In this document: positions 51,201 through 64,000 of the stretch, piece after piece | Numbering within the stretch: the first letter of the stretch is position 1 | How the letters are laid out: every line of letters begins with the position of its first letter | Source: Hydractinia symbiolongicarpus | Taxonomy: Eukaryota > Cnidaria > Hydrozoa > Anthoathecata > Hydractiniidae | DNA length: 64,000 bases | Reading direction: 5' to 3' | NCBI RefSeq assembly: GCF_029227915.1 | Contig: NC_079882.1 | Location: 29,936,001 to 30,000,000 of the forward strand | The notes under the pieces: generated by a model | Seen by the model: only the letters and a program-made list of their open reading frames with translations | Database searches by the model: none | What the model was told of the DNA's origin: nothing | Translations under genes and position numbers: made by a program

Positions 51201-54200
51201 TTGGTTTTAATATAGATACAAACTATGAAGAACAAAATTTACAAACAATACATTAAATAAAATAATGAAAACAGTAATAAAATAAAAATCCAGAACTACA
51301 TAAAACACATCAATCAAGCGTGTATGTCTGTATTAACATTTAACACAATGAGAGTATGGAAAAGATAAATTACCTGGTTTCTAGGAATGCTTTTTAACAG
51401 TTCTAAATCTGTTCGATCAGATAAACCACCATGAGCAACTAATATTTTATTACCAATAATTGTTGCTAATGGCAACCAGGCGAAAAATTCGCGACAAAAC
51501 TCTTTCACTTTACCAGCTTGGAGCTAAATGAGAAGATATGGGATTAAATAAAAAGAAGGAGAAGAATCAGGTACACAGTTCATTTTATTCTGTCAAAATT
51601 GTTCGGCTAGAATGGTGATTTTTTTTAAATGTAATGGTTTTATGTTTCAACCACGTCCACCACAACAACCAAATTTAAAGAAATGGCGTTGGACGGACAT
51701 AAATAAGGTTAAATTAAAGACTTTTCTTAAGAGAGCTAAGACAATTTCAACAATCAAGAAAGCCATGTATAGCATGTGCGTAAGGCATTTATTAAAGTTT
51801 ATATTGATTTCAGATGCTCATATTTTCCATACACTTGCAATTCTGCGTTATAAAATCCCGCAATGCCTTTGGTGGTAGTTGGCAGTACATTATTTAAAAG
51901 AAATTTACGTGCGGTTAAATTCAGGTAAAATAATTTCCTGAGTGCATTTACGGACTTTGTTGATTACCCAAACCATCGAAAAAAAACAAAAAAAACCCCA
52001 GACAAAAGAAGAACAAAAAAGCACCTTATATTTAGTCGCCACTTCCTTTGTAAAACCATATCTAAAAACAATGGTATCGTTACCGAAATTCCACCTAATT
52101 CTTAAAACAAACAAACAAACAAAAATTGACCAGCGAGTTTAATGTTGGGGAATCAAATTTAAAATGTGTGAGACTCAATTGTCATGAACAGTAAGACGAG
52201 CTTCTACGTAGCTAATTTAAAAATCAGCCTAACTTTCACAAATAACTTCTCAGTATTTCTCTTCAAATTTTTCCTCAGTAGTCTTTAGTACAAACCCTTA
52301 CTAAGGGTATAGAAACGTCAGTAACACAAAAAAGTGTTGTACTTTCTATCTCTACAACAGTTACACAACAAATGTTGCATCACAGTTACTGAAGTTAATG
52401 GAAACCGACCTTTAAGCGATGCAACAAATTAGCAGTACCATTTATGTCAGCCCTTAATATAAGCATTTAGATGAGAGGGTTTCGATGAGCGATATTTGGT
52501 CAAATACGAATCATAACATTAGAGAAAAGTTTACCTTTTCGAACGTATTTTCGTGAAAAATATTTTAGGTTAAAACCATCGCAATTTGGCATGTAACTTG
52601 AATTTATGAAGATAGCGATAGCAATAAACAGATTCATTTTAAAAACATACCTTGAATTCATTATATAATCTTCATGATTTCCACGATTTAACACAACTTG
52701 TCTGGGGTATAAGAGATAAAAGCAACATAAAATCACAAGGATCTCAATTGAAAATTTTCCTCGATCAACAAAATCGCCATTAAAGATATATGGATTTTCA
52801 TTGGACGGGAGTCCATTCTAAAAAGGATTTTCAATTTAAGTTTAGTGAAGAGAATTTATTAAATACATAATGTTTTATCAAAAGCATTTTTGATAAAACA
52901 TTTGATTTTTATTCATAAATGAATTTGTAGAGTTTAAGAAGTGGTTTAACAAGTCTTAAAATTTATCTACTGGCCTAAATTTATGACAAAAGAAAATATT
53001 GACAGACAGACAGACAGAAAGAAATTCCAGATGAAATCTACATTAAATTATAGCACAAAAAACTCAAGTTTATCCAAAAAATAAAATAAAAATAAGAGAC
53101 AACAGGGAGTGTTTATTTTCTAGCAGACTCACTTCCGGAGGTTTTTCAGTACACTTTACTGTTCACCACTATATTATTTTGCAAATTTTTGACATTATTT
53201 TTATTTAAAAATTCGTGATTTTACACTACTTCTTTATACTTTCTATAGTGATAGTAAAGGCGGGGGCAAACCAAACATTTCATCCAATATTTTTTCCCAT
53301 GTTGGATGAAAAAATGCATGTTGGATGAAGCAATTCATTCATTCCTGAAAAAAAATGGCGGACGGAAGGAATTCTGCAGTGCTGCTTATGTTGCCAAACG
53401 AATCCATCGACCAACCCGCCGCAAAACAAGAGAGTGGATAAAGAGGAGGGAACAAAAAAGAATTTAAGATCGAAGACAGATTCGGATTTTCGATTTCCTC
53501 CTTCATGAATGTTTCACCGTTCGTAATTAGCAGGATTTTTATATGTTGGATGAAAAGTACCACCAACCCAATCCAACATGAAAATTTAAGCAACTCAGAT
53601 GGAGAATCCCTTTGATCTTGCCGAAACTGCTGGATGAAATGTTTGATGCCGATCCAACTTCATTTAATATCGTCCAACACAGTTTTTTTCTTCTTTTTTA
53701 AAAATTTCAACTTTTTTTAAAATTTTGAAGTGACTCAAACCAGTTCAATATTTCATCCAAAATCACAAAAATTGCATGTTGGATGAAATGTTGGACTGGT
53801 TTTCCCCCGCTTTAACCCTTAGAAAGTTGAAGAATGAGAATATAGTAAGCATCAATATTATTATACTTTAGTATCAGTAGAAGAATGATTAAAAATGTAT
53901 ACTGTAAGCATGGATAAAACTGCATGATTACTTAAGCCAGGTTTACATCAATACGAATAATGTTATTCTTTAGAAAACCCCTAATTCTAATGCATGCGAA
54001 TAAGAAATCCCAAAATATGCGGAATGTTTCTAAAATTATGTGTTCACATTAAACAGAACATGAAGTCGTAAGAGTAAAGACTAGGCTTTTAACTAGGGAT
54101 TTTTTACGATGAGGACATGCTTTGTGTGGTCCAAAAAATTATTTTTCAAAGTGAATTTTTGATTGTTATTGGTAAGCTAGGTTAGTAAAATACAAACCAC

Positions 54201-57200
54201 AGAAATGTCACAAAGAACTTTTATTGCTTTAGCATAAAAAATATCCAAATAATGCCATGTGTTTCATACCTTATGGAATATTGTGAAAAGATCATCCAGT
54301 TTTCCATGCAAATCACCTAACACATAGAGCAAATAAAAATAGTTCACAGTGTGATAAACTGAGTACTTTTAGACTGGTAAACAAGGAGGAAGTATCATAT
54401 TGAAAATTTGTTGATAACACATGTATATACCTACGATAGTTATTTGTTTTGTTATGTTAAGATCAATTGATAAAACATTTGGTAATAATTTTGCCTTCAT
54501 TTTCGCTTCATGCAAAATTAATTTGACATATTTTGCATGCAACACCTGAAAACAAAGAAGATGCTAAACAACATCAACAAACCAAATTATATTACAAAGG
54601 AAAACATTCGATTTCATGCTTTCAGAATGCTAAGGAAGTGTTTTATTGAAATTTGTTTTTTTGTATAACTTGAGTTTCATTTATGCAAAATTATACCTTC
54701 AGTTATTTACTCTGAGGGGATGCTTAGCAAAGCCAAATATAGCTCTATAGTGAACCAAACTAATTAAACGCACATAAAAACAAGAAAAATCTCAATAAAC
54801 TATGTGCAAATCTTAAGTTTTCTCAGGGGAAAAAATGTTTTTTAAACACAAACTACTATAATTAACATTTTATTTATACAAAAATAAACTTCTGTGTATG
54901 TAAGTGTTATTTCCCTAATACAACAGCTGCCTTACTGAGGACTATGACAGCTCAACAATAAATGCAAAAGCTTAAAAATTCACTTGGCTAATACTTCTTA
55001 TTTCACCATTTCCATAAAGTGTTCTACACCATAAAAAACTGCTTACAAAAGCTGTGACTGTTTTTCTGAATTGAATGCATAATAGCATACCTGTCCAGTT
55101 TTAAAATATTCTAGAAGTTTGTGAACATTTTGAAGTTCTAGTGGCAATGTGACATGAGGACCTTTATAAAAATTCTCCACTTTCGTACTATTAATGTTCT
55201 TCACTGCCTCAGTTTCAGCATTAGTAATGTTAGCAGTTGGTGTTGAATCAGACTTCTCAAGAATATCTGCAAATTTTTTGCCATAACTTCCATCTAAATG
55301 TACGCAAAATGACAACAACAAAGCAGAACAGCTTCTTCTTTCCCAAACACTCAAAGACTCAATTCATCTTAATAAATGAAACAAAACAATACAGACAACT
55401 CCAATTCACTTACTGTTATTTATGCTTGTGACAATTTCATTAAAGAAGTTGTACAGCTGAAAAGAGAAAGGAAAATTATAAGTAACAATGCCTGTCTCAG
55501 GCATATATAATTCATAAAAAATGGAAAGTTAAAAGAACTTTATCAAGTATTAGCATGATAAAAAAAGATGCTGCGTCTCGGTGGGAAAAACCAGTTAAAA
55601 TGGAATGATAATATAATAAACATCAAAAAAATACTGGAGCATTTTGGTGGACCAAAATGTATGCACAAAATACAAACTGCAACACAGTATCAAGAACACA
55701 TTGTTTCTATAGTATAGCCTGCTCTGTGCATAGTGTGCACTTATATGTACTATTTAAATTTCAAAAACTATCAAAAGGTGGAAAAGTACCAGTGATTGTT
55801 TTAGATTAGACAAGTATTGCATGTAAAAAAAAGTGCAAGGCATGTTTTTCCCTCCCTAAAAAAGGTGGTAAAAATTTTTCCTCTCTTGTTGTTTTAAGTA
55901 CAGCTTGATAAATATGTGCAATTAATTACCTGATATGGAAGATAAAAAAAGGTTACCATTGATTAATAATTAAACAATCTTGTAAATATACCTTTTCAGT
56001 CTATTCCCAAATGAAAAATACTAGTATTAATGAAAACAAGGAAGCGCAAAGAAGTTATAGTTTAGAGGTCAGCATTTTTAAATACATTAATAAGAAAGCA
56101 GCATCACTAAAAGTTTATAGCACTAATTCTTTAAATATGTCTAAAAATTAAGTTACCACAGAGCACATTAAAAGTCAAGTAAATTTAACGTTAATCTTTT
56201 CGAGGTGACATAAAAAAAATAAGCCAAGAGCTCATTACGTTAATCTGATCTTGTTCAGCAGAGTATTCAATCTCTTGAAATATTTTCCAGGCGCACCTTC
56301 TTCGAATTTCGAGATGAGCTTTATATCTTCGAAACCACTTTTGTATTATTATTGAAGAGTTGAGTACTAAAAGTAGAAATTCATAATAAGTAGTGGTGTT
56401 AAGTAAATACAACTACATATATGCCTTTCCCATATTCTCAGAATTGTATATGTAAAAAGTATTTTTATAAAAGCTTGATAAAAGAGATCTTACTATAAAA
56501 CGGTGTATAGAAAGGATAAACATTGGACGCAGGATGCAGGACTTGGAGATATCACAACACAGAAATATGCATACTAGCAAGGACATCAAGCATAACTTTC
56601 TTATCAATGGAAAATCAAAACATTTTTATATTATTGCAGAGCAGACAGGAAAAGGAGGGTATTCAACTGTAAGCAGAAATCCTTTACAGAAATTTTTTTT
56701 GTATTTTTTTGTTAATTTATAGTTGTGTTATACAAGCATTATAAGAAGTTGTTTTGTTACCAAATTAGAAAAGCATTCTGAATAGGGAATTTTTAGTAAT
56801 TGTTTTTGTCTATAGAATTTTCTGCCTATACTGAGAAGATATACAAGCTTCACAAAGTAAAGAAAATATCAAAATTTGTGTCTGCATGGACATGGGGAGG
56901 GAAGTGTTAAGAAAATTAATAATATATCATAAAATTGTATATATTAAAAGTTAGGAAAAAAAAAAATAATTTCAGAAACAAGCTAAAAAAAGTAACATCT
57001 ACTAACCAAATTTTCAGGTTCTTGTGACAAATTACAGCTTTTATTGCATACACAGAGATAAAAATGCAATAAAAATACTTATAGCATGTAATGTATACAA
57101 TCAAAAGTATACTAAACCTAAATAATCAGCATAAATATACACCTTGGAAAAAATTTCCAAATATACAAAACTAACCTTGATCAGCTTTATATGTGCCACT

Positions 57201-57251
57201 TTTCGTTGATGTATCAGGTTCCTTTTTTTGTATTGAACTAGAACATCCCAT
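48240..57251 (-). CDS. PPEF: Serine/threonine protein phosphatase with EF-hands (PPEF/rdgC family)
   Basis: Sixteen exons: 57176-57251, 56239-56366, 55414-55456, 55091-55293, 54431-54545, 54270-54316, 52651-52817, 52025-52061, 51374-51523, 51139-51222, 50556-50741, 50324-50466, 49819-49925, 49234-49397, 48808-48889 and 48240-48412. They join in frame to 634 residues, close to vertebrate PPEF length. MGCSSS at the N-terminus suits myristoylation and palmitoylation. An IQ calmodulin-binding motif follows ([19 protein letters not shown]). The PPP-family catalytic core is complete: GDLHG (189-193), GDFVDRG (218-224), GNHED (250-254), HGG (303-305) and RSHEC (396-400), so metal ligands and the general acid His252 are present. 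The C-terminus carries EF-hands; the last two ([12 protein letters not shown] and [14 protein letters not shown]) are canonical. In flies rdgC dephosphorylates rhodopsin under calcium/calmodulin control, so a sensory-cell role is plausible here. Exon 11 uses a weak donor (gtcggt). Confidence 0.95.
50772..51071. repeat. (CAACAACGA)-type trinucleotide array in a PPEF intron
   Basis: About 300 bases of CAA/CGA triplets lie in the intron between exons 10 and 11. Long Leu or Val ORFs on the minus strand across it are artefacts. Confidence 0.95.
53256..53813. mobile_element. MITE-like element with GGCGGGGGCAAACC termini and TTGGATGAAATG boxes
   Basis: The left end AAAGGCGGGGGCAAACCAAA and the right end GGTTTTCCCCCGCTTT are inverted copies. 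Words such as CATTTCATCCAA and ATGTTGGATGAAA repeat in both orientations throughout. It sits in the intron between PPEF exons 6 and 7. No intact coding sequence is seen, and the target-site duplication is unclear. Confidence 0.65.
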
Positions 57252-60200
57252 TCTTTAGTGCACTTGAAATAAATTTTTACACTTATTAACATAAGTGTAC
57301 ATAAAATATTCTTTGGTAGCCATGTGTTGTTGTTGCCAGGCAACAATAGTGATTTAAAATATTCATTATGTAAACCACCTTTTGTATTTTTATTGCTTGG
57401 GAAAACAAAAAAGAGAAATAAAATTCAATGTAATTTCTAGTACAACAGGGGAAATAATATATTAAAATGAAATACATACAATATATACACATAATAGTAC
57501 ATTTAAATTATCTGCAGCTGCTTTTTCACAAAAAACTTAACATATAGCTAGCTAGCTATATAGCTAGCTAACAATAATTGCAAATAACTTGCAAAAAATC
57601 TTTCTGAATTACCTAGCAAAGGAATAATGTTGCTAAAGCTTTAGTGGAAAATACAAAGTAACAGCTAAGTAACAGCTACCGCATCCTAGCTAAATCCCAC
57701 CTTGCCATATCAACTTTATGCCTGGTTTATGTTACCTAGCTAGCATAATATAGTATATAAAAATGAAATTAAACATTAAACAAACCTATTCTATTGTACC
57801 TAACATATCTGTCATTAGCAGTCTTTGGAAAAAATTGCTCATTGATTTGCTATGAATGCAAAATAGCTCAAGGATTTATTGTAATTTGTATTTATTATTC
57901 GTTCTTACTGGTTGTTAGCAACCGTCATAACTAACATGTGAAATGTAAACAATTAGTCTCGCAATACCTACGAGGAAGAGCATGGTGTAATCACCCTCCT
58001 CAGATCGAGTGACTAATACGGAGAGGGGAAGGCGGACCCGGGGGCTCATCACAGGTCAAAACCAAACCTTGTCCCATAAGGACATCTTGAATCATTCTGA
58101 CATCCCGTGACGGCAATGTTTGACAAAAACAGAACACTAAGCAAAATATCTTTATACAATAGAACCATTCTCGTCTCTAGAGCTCTCTGAGATAAACCAC
58201 AAGTATCTTAAAGGGATGAGGAGGCAATAATGCTTCCAACAACTTGAGAGTCACAAGCAAAGATATTAGCCACACTGTTTGAGAGTAAAGAAAAAACTGT
58301 ACCAATGTTCCTTCCCTTTTTCTCTTTAAATTTTTGCCCTAGCTGCTGGACATTTAGTTCTAAAAAATATCTGATTGTCGATACATTGATTAACATATTT
58401 AGTTTGGCATATTTACCTTATTCGCTAACATAAGAAACTTTTTTTCCTGATCTCATTGATCTCAATAACGCCGTTAAAAAGACTTTTTTTCAACCTTGTT
58501 CGCAAATGTTGCAAAAATCGAGGCGACAACATAACAGGTGTGAACTATAGTATATTTAGAATTGGGGAAAAGCGACTCTTTCTCATATATATGACATTAT
58601 TTTTGATTCTAATGACGTCATCAAAGTAAGAATGGGATTTTAAGTGAAGAGAAGTTCCAGACCCTGGTCTTTATTGTCGACAAAGACCGTGAAGAAGAGA
58701 GCCACGATAAAGAATGCAAGTTTCACGTACCAGGGCACAGACCAAAGAATCAATTTTACGGGTAGGCAAGAAAGCTAACCTTGCGAATTTCAATGTTGCG
58801 ACGGTCAGTTTGAGACAAAGATAAAAAGCTTTTAGACGCGAAATGGCGAAATGATCAATTTAAACTTTGGCTTAAGATCAGCTCCATTAATCTACATGGT
58901 ATGGAAAGTCTCCTGATTGCCTAGTTCGAGCTGAAGGCCTCAGTTTCTATATTTCACATTATCTTGATGACATTGATGTTGTAGTTCCACCAAAACCGAC
59001 TAAAACTACCTCCAGAATTATTTAAGCACGTTAAGTTCACCTGTGGCGGAACATGAAGCAGTACATTCTGCAACAGAAATTGCTTATTTAGAAACAGAAA
59101 TCAATTTTCAGTATTTACAAAAAAATATCAACAAAGAAAATTTAATTTTCTTTCAACTGGTTTTGCGCGCGAACAGTCTTATTGATAGCCAAACTGCAAT
59201 TCGCTTCGCATGGAGTCCAGTCCGAAAGGCTTTTTCTAAAGTGACTAATCTCCAAAGTTTACTCCGAAAATGTTTCGCCTCCCTGATTTAGAAAGAGAAG
59301 GTTAGGAGAACATACTTATGTCTGGGGTAGGCAGTAGAATTGGAAAAATGTTTTGTTTTTGTGCGAGAATCGGGCGATGGTGTATGTTCTGATACCCGGC
59401 TTAAGGGAGCAAGCTCTTTTTGCTATACATATTAAGTTCCATCCAAAGTTAACTTTCACGACTTTCCAACTTTTTTTTCACTAAACTTCACCTACCCGAC
59501 ATAAGATGGCAACATAACTCTTATTTTGGATACCGTATTAATGCTAAGCTACTGAAAGTATTTAAAGCTTGCCCGAAAACTTTCTTTGTACCTGTACCTT
59601 TTTTATTAGCGCAAAAGCTATGTAAGACCTTTTAAAAAGCAGGAAATCTAGATTGATCAATGACAAGATATAGCTCTTGATGGTAATAAAAAAAGGATTA
59701 AAATTTTCCGACTAAGTAATTTATTTTTCTGATGATAACTCAAAAACGTGTGATAGATATATCAAAATAGAAATGCGTACCGTTTTTTTAAAGCAAATTT
59801 TTTTCTTTTTGCAATACCTCAACTCCTTCAATAGAACACAATTGTGCTGACATCGGCATACACTCCGAAATTTAGGTTGTTTTTTAGCATTTAACGGAAC
59901 ATTTTTTTAATAGCGTGATTATAAAATTTTCACTTGTGCATTAGAATTGATTTCTGTTTTTCTTCCTCCAAAACTATTAAAACTGGAGGTTGAAAAATCC
60001 ACACCCGTCCTTTTATACTGCATTACGTGCGTCTCGCTACTTGCGGACTATTTTATACAACAGACAGACATATACGAGTATTCTTGTGGACAGAATGCTC
60101 CGTGGGAAAATTACAGCCATCACTCTTGCTAGGTGGTGAGCTGTAAAACAGAACTATAGCTAGCTATATACTCTTTGTATAGCTAAGTCATGTATTTTAT

Positions 60201-60589
60201 CAGGTAAGATATTTTTGTTAGCTAGCTAGCTTTAGCTGCATGAAAGTGGATCGTTGATAAAAAGAAAGACAATCTATACAACGAGTGACAACAAGTGACA
60301 ACTGGAGATAATAATAAAATTTTTCGCTGTTTTCTATATCCTTAACGACCTCGCGTAAACTAAGCTCAAAATAGATCTGAATATTTCATTTCGAAATTGA
60401 TCTTTAAACTATAGAATGTTGATCGCACATTTATAAATAATTTTTTGTGACGAAACAAAGATTGTGTCCACAAAAGGGAAAAACGCATTTTTTGCAATGG
60501 ATTACCGTTTTAATATTTTTTATTTCATGCTTTGAGTTTTGACTTGGAAATATTCTTTAAATAGTTAATCGAAGTGAAGAAAAAGTTTG
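57252..60589. other. Upstream of PPEF; no gene recognised
   Basis: The PPEF promoter should lie just above 57251. A locally GC-richer patch at about 57955-58100 (with gcggacccgggggctc) stands out but is not clearly coding. Near 58650-58745 a gaccctggtctt / ccagggcacagacc inverted pair suggests a small element. An 82-codon ORF at 59043-59291 resembles nothing known. Confidence 0.35.
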
Positions 60590-60990
60590 CTACTTCGAAA
60601 CTAAGTTTGACAGCCGCTATCGCCTCCAGTCGGAAGTTCGGAGAGGAGGAAATGAAAAAAAACCCGACGTGATAAGGCCGCTAAGAAAAAAACAGCTACA
60701 AAAAAATGCCGCAACAATATCAACATTCTCTCATGCTGGTCAAGTCGCAAATAATGCACCAACAATTTTCTAGTCAATGGCACTCTGGGATGTCGCCGTG
60801 CTGTTACAAGCTGGTGATTACACCACCAAGAATATCTACTGGTTATGGTTGCAATGATGCGTTTGCAGCTAAGTATTATCAGTAGCCATACAACGTCGAA
60901 TTACCAGAAGATCGCCATGTGAAGAGTTAACGTATAATGTGAATTTTTCGGCAGCCTACTATCACCCCACATTAGGGGACACATTATGAA
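60590..60990 (+). pseudogene. Decayed coding sequence, probably transposon-derived
   Basis: From about 60712 a plus-strand frame reads a protein-like string, including YKLVITPPRISTGYGCNDAF and AAKYYQ. A TAG interrupts it near 60882; the frame then continues as PYNVELPEDRHVKS to TAA near 60929, and YNVNFSAAYYHPTLGDTL follows in another frame. The pattern of a proline, a YGC-type cysteine motif and a basic tail is reminiscent of proteins in repetitive elements of marine invertebrates, but I cannot name the family. Stops and shifts show it is non-functional. Confidence 0.4.
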
Positions 60991-63406
60991 ACAGAACCCG
61001 TATTCGATGCCACTATCAGGTTTCAACAAAACTTATTTTACCATTGATACTGCATTTCCAAATGATAACAATATTGTTATTCATTGAGAGGTATTGTAAT
61101 TTTGGTGCTGCTGGTGACGTTTTGTTTGTTCTGTTATATTTTGCAGATGCATACCTTGTTTGTTTTTTCCTATATGGAAATATTACTTTCTTCTGGACTA
61201 CAAAAGAAAGGGTTCTGGTAAGGTGCTTTTTATTCAGACGCACAAACTACGCGCATTTTTAAATACGTATAGCTTTTTAGTAAATTTAAAAAAAATCAGG
61301 GTTGTTACTCACATACCTTCACTTTGGCAGTTTGTTATTCGATGTATGCTTAAGATGTTTTTTCAATGGTAAAAAGTTTTTTTTTATAACTCGAATAACC
61401 TTATTGATCTTACCATATCTTTTATTCTGTGTGATGTCTCGCTATTTTATGTCTTAAAGGGAGGGCTGCGAATCAATTCAATAACCCCAATACCCGCAGT
61501 TTTTTTGAAGAATGGCGTGTAATAAACGCACAACTCAAAAGGTCAAGGTGCAAGGAATTTTACACACTTTAGAACTACATAGACGTCTGGACAACCTGTT
61601 TATGAAAAAATTTTTTTATGCTGAATTTTCTACTTTTTTATTCTTATGTTCTAAAAAAATCTATTTAGTGGTAAAATAAGCAACGGTCTGTAAAATATAT
61701 TAAATATCAATTAATCGAAAATTTGTTTTGACAAGGGAACAGAGACAATACAAGGAGTTGTGTTTGTTAAAAAAGCTATGTTACCAGGTTTAAGAAGGTA
61801 ATAAATACCTCTAAAAAGATTTAAAAGTCATTGTTGTTGCTTTGACTGGCTTAATGTGCAATAAACTTGTATTTTTCTGTGCCAACCTTCAAAGGATATA
61901 TCTAGCTAGATTTTGAAGTTTATTTTATTAGAAAATTTAAGTTAAAATCAAGGTAAGTGCTAATATCGAATAAATCATGAATGTCCAATATGTGTAGGGA
62001 ACATTTCCGTCATTCTCAATTAATTTTGGATACCCAATATTATATGACACAAACTTTTTCACCACCATTAGCTCGACTTTCGTGTAAGTCACTAAAGCCA
62101 AAAACTAAAAGGCGTTTCGTACCCCTTTAATATGACTCGTTGTTTCTCGTTGCTACTCGTTGTCACTTGTTTCTCTCTTTTTATGACTCGTCGGTCTTTT
62201 TTATCAGCGACAGGGTATTCTTACGATACGATACGGCAAATAAATACACATAGTGCTAGCTTGCGTCAATGATGGTAAGGAAATACCAGCAAACATACAG
62301 TATGTATGAACGTTCAAACCAAAAAAAATTACTATCTATCAAGAGCTTATTCACTGCACGCAATTTATAAGCAGGACGGTCTTAATAACGTGTGAGTGGG
62401 TGGAGAAAAAACTGAAAATTAATAAGCGTTCCCCCTTGTAATAATCACCCGAGAGTACTATGGAGAGGCAGTGTATCATGGTTAGTATCATGACGTATAT
62501 TTCTGCTGTTTTAGAAAGAATTTGATCATGTTTTTATCAGTATAAGAGATTACGTAACTTAGTTCTCAGGGCTTCTTTTTCCATTTCTTCCATATAGAGC
62601 GCTGGCTTATAGAAAGATTAACCCTACACTCCCATTAGATCGTGTAAAGCCTGTACACGCGACATTCGGGAATCCAGGAAAAAAAACTCTTAAAAAAAAG
62701 CATTGAAGTCGGTGAAAAATAATAAATACCTGTATTAAAACTTCGAGATTACCAAAATTATCAAATAAATCAATCAACCCTGAGTCCACAAAGCCTCAAC
62801 CTCATTTTTACAGCAACCTTCAAGGTTGCACAGTAATTATTTTTAATATGTACCCTCTCATATCAATAGGCGAAAAAGCTGTCAAGGGTGTTTTTCTATC
62901 AATAAATATAAATACTTTAGAAAGTTGAAAAGTAAAAAGGCTAAGAAAAAGCAACCTCGTTTTGAGGGCATCTTTAACCCTGGACATAATATTTCTGCAA
63001 TAGGCGGGTTTTTTTTCACGAAATGACCAAATAGCATTACTTGGCCACTACTTTGCAGCTGATTTGTTGCAAAAATTTTACATTGAAAAGGGTGTAGGGC
63101 TAGTACCTAATGTCAAAAATGCTCTATGTTCGCATTATGAAACAATCTGCTCCACCTTCTGGAAATGTCCAAAAAAATTGGAATTGAGTCAGACAAGTGT
63201 ACGGTGTAGCTAAGTACAGTGTAAGTTTTTTGACATAACCGAATAACTCAAGTCCTGAGTCCGCTGTGACAACAGACCTTCACAAGTTCGGAGTGCGTGT
63301 TATGTACATAAAAAAAGACTTACTTAATTGCTTGTTGTTACGGGATTTGATATTCTGCCTCACTTTGCAATAATTTCTGGGGTTGCATCTTTTCATCGCC
63401 GTCCCG
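60991..63406. other. Intergenic, no gene recognised
   Basis: ORFs at 61016-61372 on both strands overlap each other and lack similarity. A minus-strand stretch at about 62727-62800 ends at a donor-like gtattt but looks like part of a GAGGTTG-type repeat. A minus-strand copy of that repeat motif is at 62955-62970. Confidence 0.35.
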
Positions 63407-63489
63407 CGCAACCTCGTTCGCAGGGTCTTGTGGTCCCTGACCTGTTTTAAATTCATTAGAATGCAAGGTGCGCTGGGAACGAGGTTGCG
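63407..63489. mobile_element. Short inverted-repeat element ending in CGCAACCTCGTT
   Basis: The left arm CGCAACCTCGTTCGCAGGGT and the right arm GCGCTGGGAACGAGGTTGCG are inverted copies, with about 43 bases between them. Single arms of the same motif occur elsewhere in the window, so this is likely one member of a dispersed miniature element family. Confidence 0.65.
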
Positions 63490-64000
63490 TTCTGTCGTGT
63501 CAAGAATAGATTAAAGATGCGCTGGGTGTATGAGGTTGATGAAATAAATGTCTTCATGAGGAATGACTTGTGTATTTATGAAACTCTTGAGTATAATTAT
63601 GTTATTTTTATTTTCAAATATCTAGAGAAATATTAAGAAGTAGGCGAGAATATATTTTCTTTTATTTACATTTATTTGTTTTTGCAAAGAAAGAACCTTT
63701 AAACAATATCAAGAAAAAAAAATGTTTATGATTTTGTTTAATCCGGATATATACTAAATGCATAGGCATCTTTTTTTTTTTAATTTAAAAAAGTGCATGT
63801 AGCTAGCTATATGTATGCAGCTACTGAATTTACAATTACAATTTCTACAATAAGTTTGTTGCAAGAAATTAGGATATATATTTTTTAACGTTTAATGATG
63901 TGTTGAGTAATAGCTGATAGTGTACTGCGCTACCATCTTTTCTGTAATAGTTTTTCTGTAGTAGTTTCTAGTGGGTTAAAACTTAACCTATATTCCATAA
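63490..64000. other. AT-rich end of the window
   Basis: Nothing recognisable beyond T/A runs and short gctagcta words. Confidence 0.4.

Noticed and set aside
62607-62789. Possible minus-strand exon ending at gtattt
   Set aside because: Overlaps a GAGGTTG-type repeat and has no clear acceptor or family match.

Overview
The window looks like nuclear DNA of a cnidarian, most likely a hydrozoan. It is strongly AT-rich and carries intron-dense genes with mostly short exons and GT-AG introns. Supporting signs are a ShKT-domain secreted protein, a tRNA-derived SINE of a type common in marine invertebrates, a Penelope-like retroelement and many short inverted-repeat elements. I see no bacterial or organellar genes. 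The species assignment is inference.

Layout. 0-6.4 kb holds a possible parvin-like first exon (minus), a five-exon secreted ShKT gene (minus) with a second upstream signal-peptide exon, and a pogo/Tigger-like element. 6.4-27.2 kb is repeat country. It contains a Penelope-like element that kept its N-terminal part and GIY-YIG nuclease but lost its reverse transcriptase core, two long (AT)n arrays, a tandem duplication, a 6.3 kb satellite whose monomers all carry CATTTGGTGGACA-type boxes, an element with repeated CATCCCGGGATGAG boxes, and a broken two-exon gene. 27.7-29.6 kb (plus) is a raftlin-like gene. 32.0-44.4 kb (minus) is the centrepiece, a 29-exon gene for an NRPS-like enzyme: adenylation, phosphopantetheine carrier, thioester reductase, then a second short-chain dehydrogenase/reductase. 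48.2-57.3 kb (minus) is a complete 16-exon PPEF/rdgC-type protein phosphatase with IQ motif and EF-hands. 57.3-64 kb holds only decayed repeats.

The three complete genes are independent transcription units, not an operon. The four-domain enzyme has the architecture of fungal ATRR, the glycine betaine reductase that makes choline. Its adenylation pocket, read by eye, lacks the aspartate used for alpha-amino acids and is lined with aromatic residues. That would suit a quaternary-ammonium acid such as glycine betaine, a common marine osmolyte. This is the most interesting candidate here, and it is a prediction from sequence only.

Exon borders were read by hand from splice signals, reading phase and family similarity. 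All exon phases join within each complete gene model.
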